Of a DNA stretch of 40,019 bases, positions 15,015-22,622 are shown in pieces; within the stretch, counting starts at the first letter, position 1, and the number at the start of each line of letters is the position of its first letter. Source of the stretch: Truepera sp. (GTDB taxonomy: Bacteria; Deinococcota; Deinococci; Deinococcales; Trueperaceae); contig JAGXSJ010000173.1 in the NCBI GenBank assembly GCA_018333895.1, forward strand, positions 1-40,019, given 5' to 3'. Below the pieces are notes generated by a model that saw only the letters and a program-made list of their open reading frames with translations, did no database searches and was not told where the DNA came from. The translations under genes were made by a program, and so were the position numbers.

Positions 15015-17039
15015 TCACTCTAGTTCTACAGAGTTGGGTGCCTCTGGGTGCCTCTCCGCCCGTTGCGGAAGACTGAAAGGTCGAGGTTCGCCCAATAAAA
15101 CAAGGATGTCCTGATCCCAAAGATAGCCCAACAGACAGGCAGCGATCGCTTCCGTGGGTGCAATAATCGCATCAAAATATGAATTATACTCACGCACAAG
15201 GTTTAGTTCTTGTAACGAGGCTTTCTCAGCAGGAGCGTATATGCATACGCGACCCTCTGCCCACGCGCCTCTGAGCGTGTTCGAATAGTGGTGGCTCGAA
15301 AAACCATTGATCACTAGGACGTCGTTGTCGTGAGGCGCTCTGCCTTGAATTATGGCTTCGCAAGCACTCAGTGCTCTCTGACAAGCATCCATAGTCGAAA
15401 TCCCGCGACGAATCTGGTGGCAGAGATACTTTCTCCGAACTCGATTGGTCAGCCAAAGCTGTCGTACCGAATCGCCCCTGGTAACCGAGTTTGTATGGAT
15501 GCGATGTCTATAAATGGCTTTGGGTAGATACTGGAACCTCTTGCCAGCAGCAGCAAAGCGCAACGCGAGATCCCAATCTTGAACGCCTTCAAACTCGGGG
15601 TCGCATCCGCCCAACTCTATGTACGCGCTTCGACGGATCACTTTCAAATGGGATGCCACCATGCCGTCGACGAGATCCGACGAGATTGATCCGCTTGGAA
15701 CGAGGAAGTCATAACCCCCGTAGCGGGCAATCCTGATCCGTGCGCCATTCTCGGCGATATCCTCTCTATCTGTAAACAAGTAATCGGTTTCGGATATGAG
15801 CGATGCCGTTACTTGAGCGAGCGCGCCCTCATGCAGACTGTCATCACAGTCTACGAACGCAAGGTAGTCCCCGGAGGCGAGGTTCGCTGCAATGTTCTGA
15901 CTATTGGAAATGCCAAGGTTACGTTCATTCCGATGGATGCATACTCCTGAAACGCGACCTGCAAAAGCCTTGAGCAGCGGCCAAACTCGGGAGTCAGTGG
16001 ATGCATCATCGATAATGACAAGTTCGCCTCCGCTGTTCGCGGACTCTGCGGCCAAAGATGACAGACACTCATGGAGATATTCAAAGTGATTAAATACCGG
16101 AACTATGATGGATATGGAGGGCGATAGAGGCGGAGCGCGGCGCAAGTTTGGAACGCCTGCGATCCAGTCGTGGTCGAAAAATGCGTCCCGGTCAAGCGCT
16201 GGAGACTTAAAGACGCCGGATGGCTTATGCACTGTACGCTCGGCTTGCTGATTCTTGATCGCTGGCCTGTAAAAACTTTCGTGCCACGACTCGCACGCTC
16301 CCGGAAAATCTGGAAACTTGCCTCCAATGTGCCGCTCAATTAGGCGCGCCGCCGAGAGCCAGCTGTCTCCCATGGATTTAAAGGATTTGGACATCCCGCT
16401 GTTATGTTGGCGATAGACGGCACCGTAAACCGGCAGGTAACCGAAAAACGCGCCCGCATGGGCTTGCATACACCAGAAAACCCAATCTTCTTTTCCCGTG
16501 ATTGATGTATCGAACATAGCGTTATTGAACACCTCGCGTCTGAACACGGCGCAGTGTATCGGAATCGAAAAGCCTCGCTCCCATCGGAACAGAAAGTCCT
16601 CCAGCGTACAACTGAAGGGAGTTATCGAGTCACCGTCACGCCAGAAATGAGTCGCTTCCTCGTCGCAGAGAAGATAGTTCGTTATTGAAATGTCGAGGCG
16701 CGGTTGGCTCTGAAGCTGCGCGATCTGCAAGTCTATCTTCCCGGGTATAAGCAAGTCGTCACTGTCTAGAAACTGAATATACATTCCGGACGCGATTGAT
16801 AACCCCGCGTTTCGGGCCGCGGAAAGGCCGCCGTTCTTATTGGATAGCACCTTTACTGTTGGCGATAGTCTTTTGATCCAGTCCAAATATGTGCCCGCCT
16901 TCGGTTCTTTGCTGCCGTCGTTCACTACAATGATTTCAACATCCGCCTTTGTAGCCCGGAGTGCAGAGGAAATGGTCTGGTGAAGATGACGACCATGATT
17001 GTAATATGGCACGATAATGGATACGACAGGCGCAGCCAT
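15015..17039 (-). CDS. Two-domain family 2 glycosyltransferase
   Basis: The 674-residue protein carries two GT2 domains. The first (about residues 5-230) shows VSIIVPYYNHGRHLHQTI, IIVVNDGS and FLDSDDLLIPGKI. The second (about 305-520) shows ISIIVPVFNHFEYLHECL, VIIDDASTD, LAFVDCDDSL and the acceptor-side VQDWDLALR. The rest (about 550-674) has no clear domain and ends abruptly at HPEAPNSVELE next to the damaged GtrA gene, so a third domain may be cut. GC is lower than the flanking housekeeping genes. Two bases separate it from the upstream fusion gene. Confidence 0.85.
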   Translation of the reverse strand: MAAPVVSIIVPYYNHGRHLHQTISSALRATKADVEIIVVNDGSKEPKAGTYLDWIKRLSPTVKVLSNKNGGLSAARNAGLSIASGMYIQFLDSDDLLIPGKIDLQIAQLQSQPRLDISITNYLLCDEEATHFWRDGDSITPFSCTLEDFLFRWERGFSIPIHCAVFRREVFNNAMFDTSITGKEDWVFWCMQAHAGAFFGYLPVYGAVYRQHNSGMSKSFKSMGDSWLSAARLIERHIGGKFPDFPGACESWHESFYRPAIKNQQAERTVHKPSGVFKSPALDRDAFFDHDWIAGVPNLRRAPPLSPSISIIVPVFNHFEYLHECLSSLAAESANSGGELVIIDDASTDSRVWPLLKAFAGRVSGVCIHRNERNLGISNSQNIAANLASGDYLAFVDCDDSLHEGALAQVTASLISETDYLFTDREDIAENGARIRIARYGGYDFLVPSGSISSDLVDGMVASHLKVIRRSAYIELGGCDPEFEGVQDWDLALRFAAAGKRFQYLPKAIYRHRIHTNSVTRGDSVRQLWLTNRVRRKYLCHQIRRGISTMDACQRALSACEAIIQGRAPHDNDVLVINGFSSHHYSNTLRGAWAEGRVCIYAPAEKASLQELNLVREYNSYFDAIIAPTEAIAACLLGYLWDQDILVLLGEPRPFSLPQRAERHPEAPNSVELE

Positions 17040-17041
17040 GT

Positions 17042-19954
17042 TTAGCCTTTTGGGGGAATGAGATAGCTGGGAACGTTTTTGAGCGTGCAGTAAAACGAGT
17101 TCTGACTGTGGATTTCCGCAATTCTCCGCACAAGCGCCGCTGCGCGTTGTGCAGCAATATCGGGCTCCATACGGACAGCTTCCAGAGAGCGAGCGTAGTC
17201 AGCAGCACTTGCTCTGGCAGGAAGTGGATAGCCGGTGGACTCGTCTATCAGTTCCGAAATTCCACCAACCGTTGCAGCAATGACGGGATATCCGGCGGCC
17301 CCGAACTCGATGACAGTGTTGGGCATACCCTCCCAGCGAGAGGTGAACATATAAGCGTGGTAGTTCGAGTCGCGAATAACGTCTAGGGGCGAGGAGAATG
17401 GCCCGCGAAGCTGCAAGTTTGCTGGAGGCGCACCGAGGCTCAGAGACGAGTCAACTATGGTTGCGCCAAACACATGGAAATCCATCTGAGGACACAGACG
17501 CGCCACTTCGAAAAGTAGGTCGGGGCGCTTTTCTGCGTCCAGCCGTCCTGCCCAAACGATCTGCAAACGTTGCGCGTCCGCAATAGAGGCCGCGAGGGTT
17601 CTCAGGCGCTCAGACGCAATCTCTGCGCTGTCAAAACGACAAGGGTTATATATTACATGAAACTTTGCCTTCTCGGCCTCCAATCCGTAATCCGCGATGG
17701 CATCAATTGCGAACCGCTTATTATCCGTGAGCAACCCATCCAAAAAGGGAAGTGCGTCACGAAGGAAGGTTTCTGCATAGCCGATCTTTGCGCCAGTTTT
17801 CGAGTCGTACTGAAACGCAAATATGGAACCGAACACTCTGCACACTTGCCTAATGCGGTTCCCAAATTTGATTACAAGGCGCCAGCCCACCTCCGAATTT
17901 ATGATGTGAAGCACTCTTGGGGCAACCATTCTAATCATGGCCATGAGAAGGGCTTCGCGAACCTCCATATCTGTGCCAGGAAAGTACTCTTCAAGGTCAA
18001 TGGCGAGCACTTTCCCGGCAGGTGTCACAGCTGTGCTGACAGGCAGTTTCCGATCGACAGCGAGCATCAGGACGCTCCCGCCTGTACGCGCAACAGCACA
18101 CGCAAAATTCGTGGCTGTCTGTTGGGCGCCACCTGCGGAGAAAAATGGTAATGCTATCAGGTGCGTTATCTCGCCGTGGTTCTTCGCGTGCAAAGCGATA
18201 ACGTGTTGCAATGTCCAAAAACTCTGACGAATCGCGGTGTCATTCACAATGTCGAAGAACCACATAGGACTCTGGAGAGGCCCTCTGGCGGGTAACAGTG
18301 AGGGACCCCCAAAAGCTCGCACCTTGATGCCGGCAAAGCCTTCGCGACGATATACACGCAGTACCGCCGCACAGGTGCGCCAGATGCCACCTTTTTGGGT
18401 AATTATTTGCGGTGCGATTCTCAACAAATGAAATACACTACTTTTCTTGCCGTGTAACAGTGACGTATCGGGTGCTGGCTTGCGACCCTCTGCTTTTCCA
18501 AAAAGTATGTAGTGCTTATAGGGATCCATACCGCTCATCGCAACATCTGGATTCTGCTTTAGATACCACTCCGCATCAAACCGTTTTGGAGCGAATAAAA
18601 CTTTGCGTACCGAGAACCGTAACCAACGCCGTATCCGCTTGAGCTGATCGGCAACCACCCGCAGGGGTCCGGTTAGCCGCCAAGTTGTCGAACTAAGAAT
18701 CGTGGCGATTTGCACGTCCCGCTCGGCAAGGGTTTGGCTAGTGGTCGCGAGCTGGCTGTCCCGCTCGGCTATGCCCTGGTTGAGCGAGATAACCTGCTCC
18801 TCCCGCTCGTCGATCGTCTGACTAAGGCTGGCGATTAGCGCGCCCGCTTCCTGCGCTGAAGCCAGCAGCACCTTGGCTTGTTCTTGCAGCTGGGCTTCTT
18901 GTTCGCGCAACTGGCTGAGCTGCCCGTCCCTTTCCGCTATGCCTTGATTGAGCGCGACGATCTGCTCCTCCCGCTCGGCCAGGGTGTGGCTAATGGTGGT
19001 GAGCTGCTCTTGATGCTCGGTTACTGCCTGGGTGAGGCTGGCCAGCTGGCTGTCGCGCTCGGCTATGCCCTGGTTGAGCGAGATAACCTGCTCCTCCCGC
19101 TCGGCCAGGGTGTGGCTAATGGTGGTGAGCTGCTCTTGGTACTCGGCTACTGCCTGGTTGAGATGGGCAAGCTGGCTGTCGCGCTTGGCTATGCCTTGGT
19201 TGTGATCGTTGGTCTGATACTCAAGACTCACCAGATGTCCAAATTTTGCGAAGAGATTCTTTATGAGGTAGCTACCTTCAGGGGCGGACCATTCCTCTAA
19301 CAACCCTATGATGCCGGGCGGTTGAAGTTTGCCAACAAATAACACCCCGAGGCCATGAGAGTGCTCAAACTCGATGTGCGGATAACTCGTTGACAGCTCC
19401 TCCCACAGCCGCCAGACGCCAAAGTCGCGCTCACGGACGTTAATGTCGTGAAACAGGACCACGCCGCGCGAAGAAAGCTTTGGCAGCCAGCTTTCAAAGT
19501 CATGCCGCACCGCCTCATAAGTGTGCAGGCCATCAATGTGCAAAAGGTCAATAGTGCCATCGCTGAAGGACGAAAGCGCATCGTCAAAACGCATCCTCAG
19601 GAGCCGTGAGAAAGCGTGATACTCGCGCTGGTTGCGCGCTTCGACATGGGCAAACACCTCCTCGCCGTAGAACCCTCCGTGTTCGTCGCCCTGCCAGGTA
19701 TCAACTGCATAGCATTTGGTGGAAAGCCCATTGGCGCGCACGCTTTGGCATAAACTGAAATAGGACTGGCCGTAATAAGTGCCAAGTTCAACTAAAATGC
19801 GCGGCCGGAGCTGTTCTATGATCCAAAAAGCAAAGGGAATGTGACCGACCCAGGGGCCTGCCCCACTGTCAAGCAAGTCCGCCTCTAACAGCATACTTTT
19901 GGAAACCAGTGCGGACATACCCGTTCTTCTTACATGTCTTACCACATCTTCCAT
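17042..19954 (-). CDS. Methyltransferase / repeat coiled-coil / glycosyltransferase fusion
   Basis: A protein of about 970 residues. The ATG at 19954, six bases after GAGGTG, is preferred to a GTG at 19963. Residues about 30-225 are a class I SAM methyltransferase (LVELGTYYGQSYFSL, CYAVDTWQGD, IDLLHIDGLHTYEAV, VLFHDINV). Residues 250-430 are a coiled coil made of near-identical 42-residue repeats (EREEQVISLNQGIAERDSQL). The phrase SSTTWRLTGPLR and the motif FDAEWYLKQNPDV, then HYILFGKAEGRKP (about 460-495), follow. A GT4-type domain fills 600-960 (VWAGRLDAEKRPDLL, FTSRWEGMPNTVIEFGAAGYPVIA split across 860-910). It could cap or modify and extend a chain, with the coiled coil as a ruler. Confidence 0.85.
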   Translation of the reverse strand: MEDVVRHVRRTGMSALVSKSMLLEADLLDSGAGPWVGHIPFAFWIIEQLRPRILVELGTYYGQSYFSLCQSVRANGLSTKCYAVDTWQGDEHGGFYGEEVFAHVEARNQREYHAFSRLLRMRFDDALSSFSDGTIDLLHIDGLHTYEAVRHDFESWLPKLSSRGVVLFHDINVRERDFGVWRLWEELSTSYPHIEFEHSHGLGVLFVGKLQPPGIIGLLEEWSAPEGSYLIKNLFAKFGHLVSLEYQTNDHNQGIAKRDSQLAHLNQAVAEYQEQLTTISHTLAEREEQVISLNQGIAERDSQLASLTQAVTEHQEQLTTISHTLAEREEQIVALNQGIAERDGQLSQLREQEAQLQEQAKVLLASAQEAGALIASLSQTIDEREEQVISLNQGIAERDSQLATTSQTLAERDVQIATILSSTTWRLTGPLRVVADQLKRIRRWLRFSVRKVLFAPKRFDAEWYLKQNPDVAMSGMDPYKHYILFGKAEGRKPAPDTSLLHGKKSSVFHLLRIAPQIITQKGGIWRTCAAVLRVYRREGFAGIKVRAFGGPSLLPARGPLQSPMWFFDIVNDTAIRQSFWTLQHVIALHAKNHGEITHLIALPFFSAGGAQQTATNFACAVARTGGSVLMLAVDRKLPVSTAVTPAGKVLAIDLEEYFPGTDMEVREALLMAMIRMVAPRVLHIINSEVGWRLVIKFGNRIRQVCRVFGSIFAFQYDSKTGAKIGYAETFLRDALPFLDGLLTDNKRFAIDAIADYGLEAEKAKFHVIYNPCRFDSAEIASERLRTLAASIADAQRLQIVWAGRLDAEKRPDLLFEVARLCPQMDFHVFGATIVDSSLSLGAPPANLQLRGPFSSPLDVIRDSNYHAYMFTSRWEGMPNTVIEFGAAGYPVIAATVGGISELIDESTGYPLPARASAADYARSLEAVRMEPDIAAQRAAALVRRIAEIHSQNSFYCTLKNVPSYLIPPKG
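18673..19201 (-). repeat. 126-bp direct repeats encoding the coiled coil
   Basis: The stretch CTGCTCCTCCCGCTCGGCCA at 18962 recurs at 19088, exactly 126 bases (42 codons) away, with long near-identical flanks. Degenerate copies occur at about 18790 and 18720. Such DNA repeats can change copy number by slippage or recombination. Confidence 0.75.
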
Positions 19955-19970
19955 CGCTGCCACCTCAAAC

Positions 19971-20078
19971 CTTCCCCTGTGCTTTCAAATACTCTTCTAC
20001 AACCTACCCCGCTTCGCCTTCCGTGCGGATCTCGCCGTGCTCGAGCCAGCTTGCCCGGTCGCAGATTGATCCATGCTT
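19971..20078 (-). pseudogene. Decayed 3' end of a wzt-like ABC ATPase gene, copy A
   Basis: On the minus strand it reads ICDRASWLEHGEIRTEGEAG-stop-VVEEYLKAQGK, plainly the C-terminus of the intact ATPase encoded at 21825-22622 (LCHRAIWLEQGEVRAEGEAG then QVVEEYLKAQGQ), with an in-frame stop and about 75-80 percent base match by eye. It lies just upstream of the methyltransferase/glycosyltransferase gene. Confidence 0.8.
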
Positions 20079-20084
20079 TCATGC

Positions 20085-20486
20085 TTAGGCTTGTCTTTCC
20101 ACTGTGATCAAGCCCTCAATCTTGCCGACAAACGCTTTAACTTCCGCTACCCACGGCTTTACATCCGCTAAGTCAAATTTCACCAGATCAACATAATCCG
20201 ATTTTTGACGGCTGTCAAACAGCCTATCGTATAAATGTCCCATAGCTACTTCAACCAGGCCAGGTTTCACTATTTTTTGATGAAAAAGGGCTCTGACACC
20301 ACTATGCTTTGGAGAGGAATGCCCCTTTGTCAATAAAAGGGCTGATACAGCATAAAAACATGCATAGAAGAGACGATTGACACCGGCATTGGCATAACCT
20401 GCCTCTAAAAGGAGATCGGCTTCGCGAATTGATTCATTAGCCCGATCCAGTCGATGATCAACCAATTTGCTTATTTCCGCGTTCAT
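20085..20486 (-). CDS. HEPN-domain protein (COG1895-like)
   Basis: The 133-residue protein starts at the ATG overlapping the MNT stop (ATGA); an upstream in-frame Met at 20552 is inside the MNT gene and rejected. The HEPN features are the helices around RANESIREADLLLEAGYANAG, NRLFYACFYAVSALLLTKG and SPKHSGVRALFHQKIV, with YxRLFDSRQKSDYVD later. It forms a toxin/antitoxin pair with the MNT gene. The pair is visibly AT-richer than its surroundings and lies between two decayed wzt ends. Confidence 0.85.
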   Translation of the reverse strand: MNAEISKLVDHRLDRANESIREADLLLEAGYANAGVNRLFYACFYAVSALLLTKGHSSPKHSGVRALFHQKIVKPGLVEVAMGHLYDRLFDSRQKSDYVDLVKFDLADVKPWVAEVKAFVGKIEGLITVERQA

Positions 20487-20830
20487 AAAGCAATGCCCTC
20501 TTGCTCTACGTTCCGTACGAAAGGCATGGCTTGATAGGTAGGCGAGTACCACTCTTCTTTGCTATAACAGGTAACGGTCAAAACCGCTCCTGTTTCCATC
20601 TCTAGCGGATACAGGCTTTGCCGTATCCGGTCTTCCAGCAGCCAATTTACCTTTCCATCCAGCAAAATTAACAGGTCATAATCAGAATCCGGCTTCGCAT
20701 CCCCCCTCGCCCGGGAACCATAAAGAATAACGGTCGCCTCGGGAGCACTTTTTTTTAATGCCTCCCGGCACCGGGCAAGCACAATGCTATTTTGCGCCCC
20801 ATGGCCATCATCAACCATTGGTCGGCTCAT
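20483..20830 (-). CDS. MNT-domain nucleotidyltransferase
   Basis: The 115-residue protein has VILYGSRARGDAKPDSDYDL (residues about 34-53; GS then DxD) and ends YSPTYQAMPFVRNVEQEGIAL, as usual for MNT antitoxins of COG1708 type. AAGGAGG lies upstream of the ATG. It overlaps the HEPN start by ATGA. The 20831-21062 gap upstream holds a run of nine C residues (20913-20921) and a decayed wzt end. Confidence 0.85.
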   Translation of the reverse strand: MSRPMVDDGHGAQNSIVLARCREALKKSAPEATVILYGSRARGDAKPDSDYDLLILLDGKVNWLLEDRIRQSLYPLEMETGAVLTVTCYSKEEWYSPTYQAMPFVRNVEQEGIAL

Positions 20831-20960
20831 TACCCCGCCTCCTTACGCAAAGCGATTTGTAACTACTCAGGTAGCCTCACCAGAAGGCCGCCTCGAAACA
20901 GAGCATAGACCACCCCCCCCCAAACGTCAACAGGCAGAAAAAAGGGAGATACCCCTAAAA

Positions 20961-21012
20961 TAGGTACTCCTCCACCACCCACCCCGCTTCGCCTTCTGCC
21001 CGTATCTCGCCC
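20961..21012 (-). pseudogene. Decayed 3' end of a wzt-like gene, copy B
   Basis: On the minus strand it reads GEIRAEGEAGWVVEEYL, matching the C-terminus of the intact ATPase (GEVRAEGEAGQVVEEYL) and of copy A. Only about 17 codons remain. Confidence 0.75.
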
Positions 21013-21062
21013 CATCGTCCAAATGCCTGACAGCCGTAGGGTTACGAGACAATGACTCGGCC

Positions 21063-21368
21063 CTAGCCATCACACTGCGAAACTTTACCACAAGATTCCA
21101 ACCCATATGTTTTCCTGGTGGTGGCGGTGCTTAGGGTAAAGACCTTGTTGCACCGAATCCAGCTGGTTTTGGGGAGTTGGCCGCTTGCCATCTCGCTTTG
21201 CTCGATTTTGACTGTTAGTTCAGCTGTTGGAACAGAGGTGATAGCTAAGGAGATGAAGTCGCCACGGGCGTCTTCGGGCGTTAAGACTAGTACGGGACGC
21301 TGTTTCGTTGCACGCAGATCCGTGTAAGGGAACGGTATGGCGACTATCTCTCCCGGCTTAAGCGTCAT
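21063..21368 (-). CDS. MazF/PemK-like mRNA interferase
   Basis: The 101-residue protein begins LKPGEIVAIPFPYTDLRATKQRPVLVL (in outline), with ISLAITSVPTA and WIRCNKVFTLSTA, the SH3-like core of MazF/PemK toxins. The C-terminal 20 residues (RKTYGLESCGKVSQCDG) depart from the usual 'G.L....' helix, so the end may be altered by recombination near copy B of the wzt remnant. It overlaps the antitoxin gene by 11 bp. Confidence 0.78.
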   Translation of the reverse strand: MTLKPGEIVAIPFPYTDLRATKQRPVLVLTPEDARGDFISLAITSVPTAELTVKIEQSEMASGQLPKTSWIRCNKVFTLSTATTRKTYGLESCGKVSQCDG

Positions 21369-21564
21369 TCCAAAGCTCGTCTTCGGGATTGTCCCAGATC
21401 GCTTGCATCACCGGCTCCTGGGTAGCTCTCAGGTGTTCGGTGTTCAGATCGCGCAAGTTGTGTTTGAACTCGAGATACTCGACAAAATCCATAACCTCTT
21501 GGGCGAGCGGCTCGGACAGGCGGCGCACTCGCTGATAGATCCTTACTGCGGTGCTCGTGCTCAT
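21358..21564 (-). CDS. DUF2281-type antitoxin
   Basis: The 68-residue protein (VRIYQRVRRLSEPLAQEVMD, then FVEYLEFKH) has the short helix pair typical of DUF2281 proteins found before MazF/PemK or PIN toxins. The C-terminal tail TQEPVMQAIWDNPEDELWNDA is acidic and would contact the toxin. A TACACT box eight bases before the ATG gives a short-leader or leaderless promoter. Confidence 0.75.
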   Translation of the reverse strand: MSTSTAVRIYQRVRRLSEPLAQEVMDFVEYLEFKHNLRDLNTEHLRATQEPVMQAIWDNPEDELWNDA

Positions 21565-21572
21565 TGGCCTCT

Positions 21573-21578
21573 AGTGTA
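21573..21578 (-). promoter_or_regulatory. -10 box TACACT of the DUF2281/MazF-like operon
   Basis: Minus-strand TACACT lies eight bases before the ATG at 21564. Confidence 0.4.
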
Positions 21579-21824
21579 GCATGCTGCTTCGGGCTCGCTG
21601 CTGGCCCTTTGCGCTTGTCCTGACTTTAGCGCCTGAGCTAGTCCAGGGGCACAGGGCAATTGTCGTTGCGAACACTTCGTCCCTCAGCCCAGGCTCCGCG
21701 AAGCAACTTCGCTATCGGAGTTTCCCGCTAGCACGCTTACCGGGATCGCGTCGTCGGCCGCTTCACGCAACCTTCCTCTCATCCCACAGCCTTCTTAGGG
21801 TCGTAATTGGCCTACCCTTTTTAT
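21579..21824. other. Gap between wzt and the DUF2281/MazF-like operon
   Basis: No gene is supported. There are degenerate pieces resembling the CTTCG/TCAGG dispersed repeats (for example around 21590-21632 and 21683-21712), but nothing complete. Confidence 0.4.
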
Positions 21825-22622
21825 TCAAGCCTGCCCTTGGGCTTTTAAGTACTCTTCGACAACCTGTCCAGCTTCCCCTTCGGCCCGGACTTCGCCCTGT
21901 TCGAGCCAGATGGCCCGGTGGCAGAGCTTTTTGATGGCCTCCATGCTGTGCGAGACAAACACCGTGGTCACCCCGCCGCCGATCAGATCGGTCAGGGCCT
22001 TGCCCGACTTGCGTTGAAACGACTCGTCGCCTACTGCCAGAATCTCGTCTACTAGCAATACCTCCGGCGAGGTGTGGATGGCCACCGCAAAGGCCAGCCG
22101 CATCTGCATACCGCTGGAGTAGGTTCGCAGGGGCAGGTGGACAAACTCGGCCAGCTCCGAAAAGGCGATGATCTCGTCTAGCCTGGCCCGCACCTCGGCC
22201 CGGGTCAGGCCCAGCATCACCCCATTGATATAGATATTCTCGATGCCGGTCAGGTCGGGGTGGAAGCCTGCGCCCAGCTCGAGCAGGGGGGTTCTGTTAC
22301 CGCGTACCTCAAGCCTGCCCTTGGTGGGCAGGGCCACGCCTAAGAGCAGCGAGAGCAGGGTGCTCTTGCCGGCCCCGTTCCTGCCGATAATCCCCAGGCT
22401 TTCGCCTTTGTTGACCGTAAAGCTCACACCCCGAAGTGCCCAGAACCCCTTGGTCCGGCCGTTGAAAAACCTGGGGGCGTTGACCAGCAGCTCCTTCAGG
22501 CCGGGCCGGTCGCGCTGTAACGGAAAACTCTTCCACAGGTTTTCTGCCGCAATAACCGTAGCCGGGCTAGCCCCTTCGACAAGCTCAGGGCAGGGCACTT
22601 CGACAAGCTCAGGGCGAGCCAT
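21825..22622 (-). CDS. wzt: Polysaccharide ABC exporter, ATP-binding subunit
   Basis: The 265-residue ATPase has Walker A GRNGAGKSTLLSLL (about residues 80-93), the Q-loop region, the signature YSSGMQMRLAFAVA (about 163) and Walker B VLLVDEILAVGD, with SHSMEAIKKLC after it. This is the Wzt/TagH branch that exports lipid-linked polysaccharide. It lacks the C-terminal carbohydrate-binding domain of long Wzt proteins. Its first 20 residues (RPELVEVPCPELVEG) come from two copies of a dispersed repeat; the true domain starts near VIAAENLWKSF. Its start overlaps the permease stop (TGATG). Confidence 0.93.
   Translation of the reverse strand: MARPELVEVPCPELVEGASPATVIAAENLWKSFPLQRDRPGLKELLVNAPRFFNGRTKGFWALRGVSFTVNKGESLGIIGRNGAGKSTLLSLLLGVALPTKGRLEVRGNRTPLLELGAGFHPDLTGIENIYINGVMLGLTRAEVRARLDEIIAFSELAEFVHLPLRTYSSGMQMRLAFAVAIHTSPEVLLVDEILAVGDESFQRKSGKALTDLIGGGVTTVFVSHSMEAIKKLCHRAIWLEQGEVRAEGEAGQVVEEYLKAQGQA
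22569..22612. repeat. Two copies of the CTTCGACAAGCTCAGGGC repeat inside wzt
   Basis: CCTTCGACAAGCTCAGGGCA and ACTTCGACAAGCTCAGGGCG follow each other and encode PELVEG-type peptides at the wzt N-terminus. Related sequence is in the MNT gene at 12487-12507, its truncated copy, and the 23.5-23.8 kb array. Confidence 0.8.

Noticed and set aside
20487-20552. Longer start for the HEPN gene at 20552
   Set aside because: It lies inside the MNT gene; the ATG overlapping the MNT stop by ATGA is the standard arrangement for such pairs.
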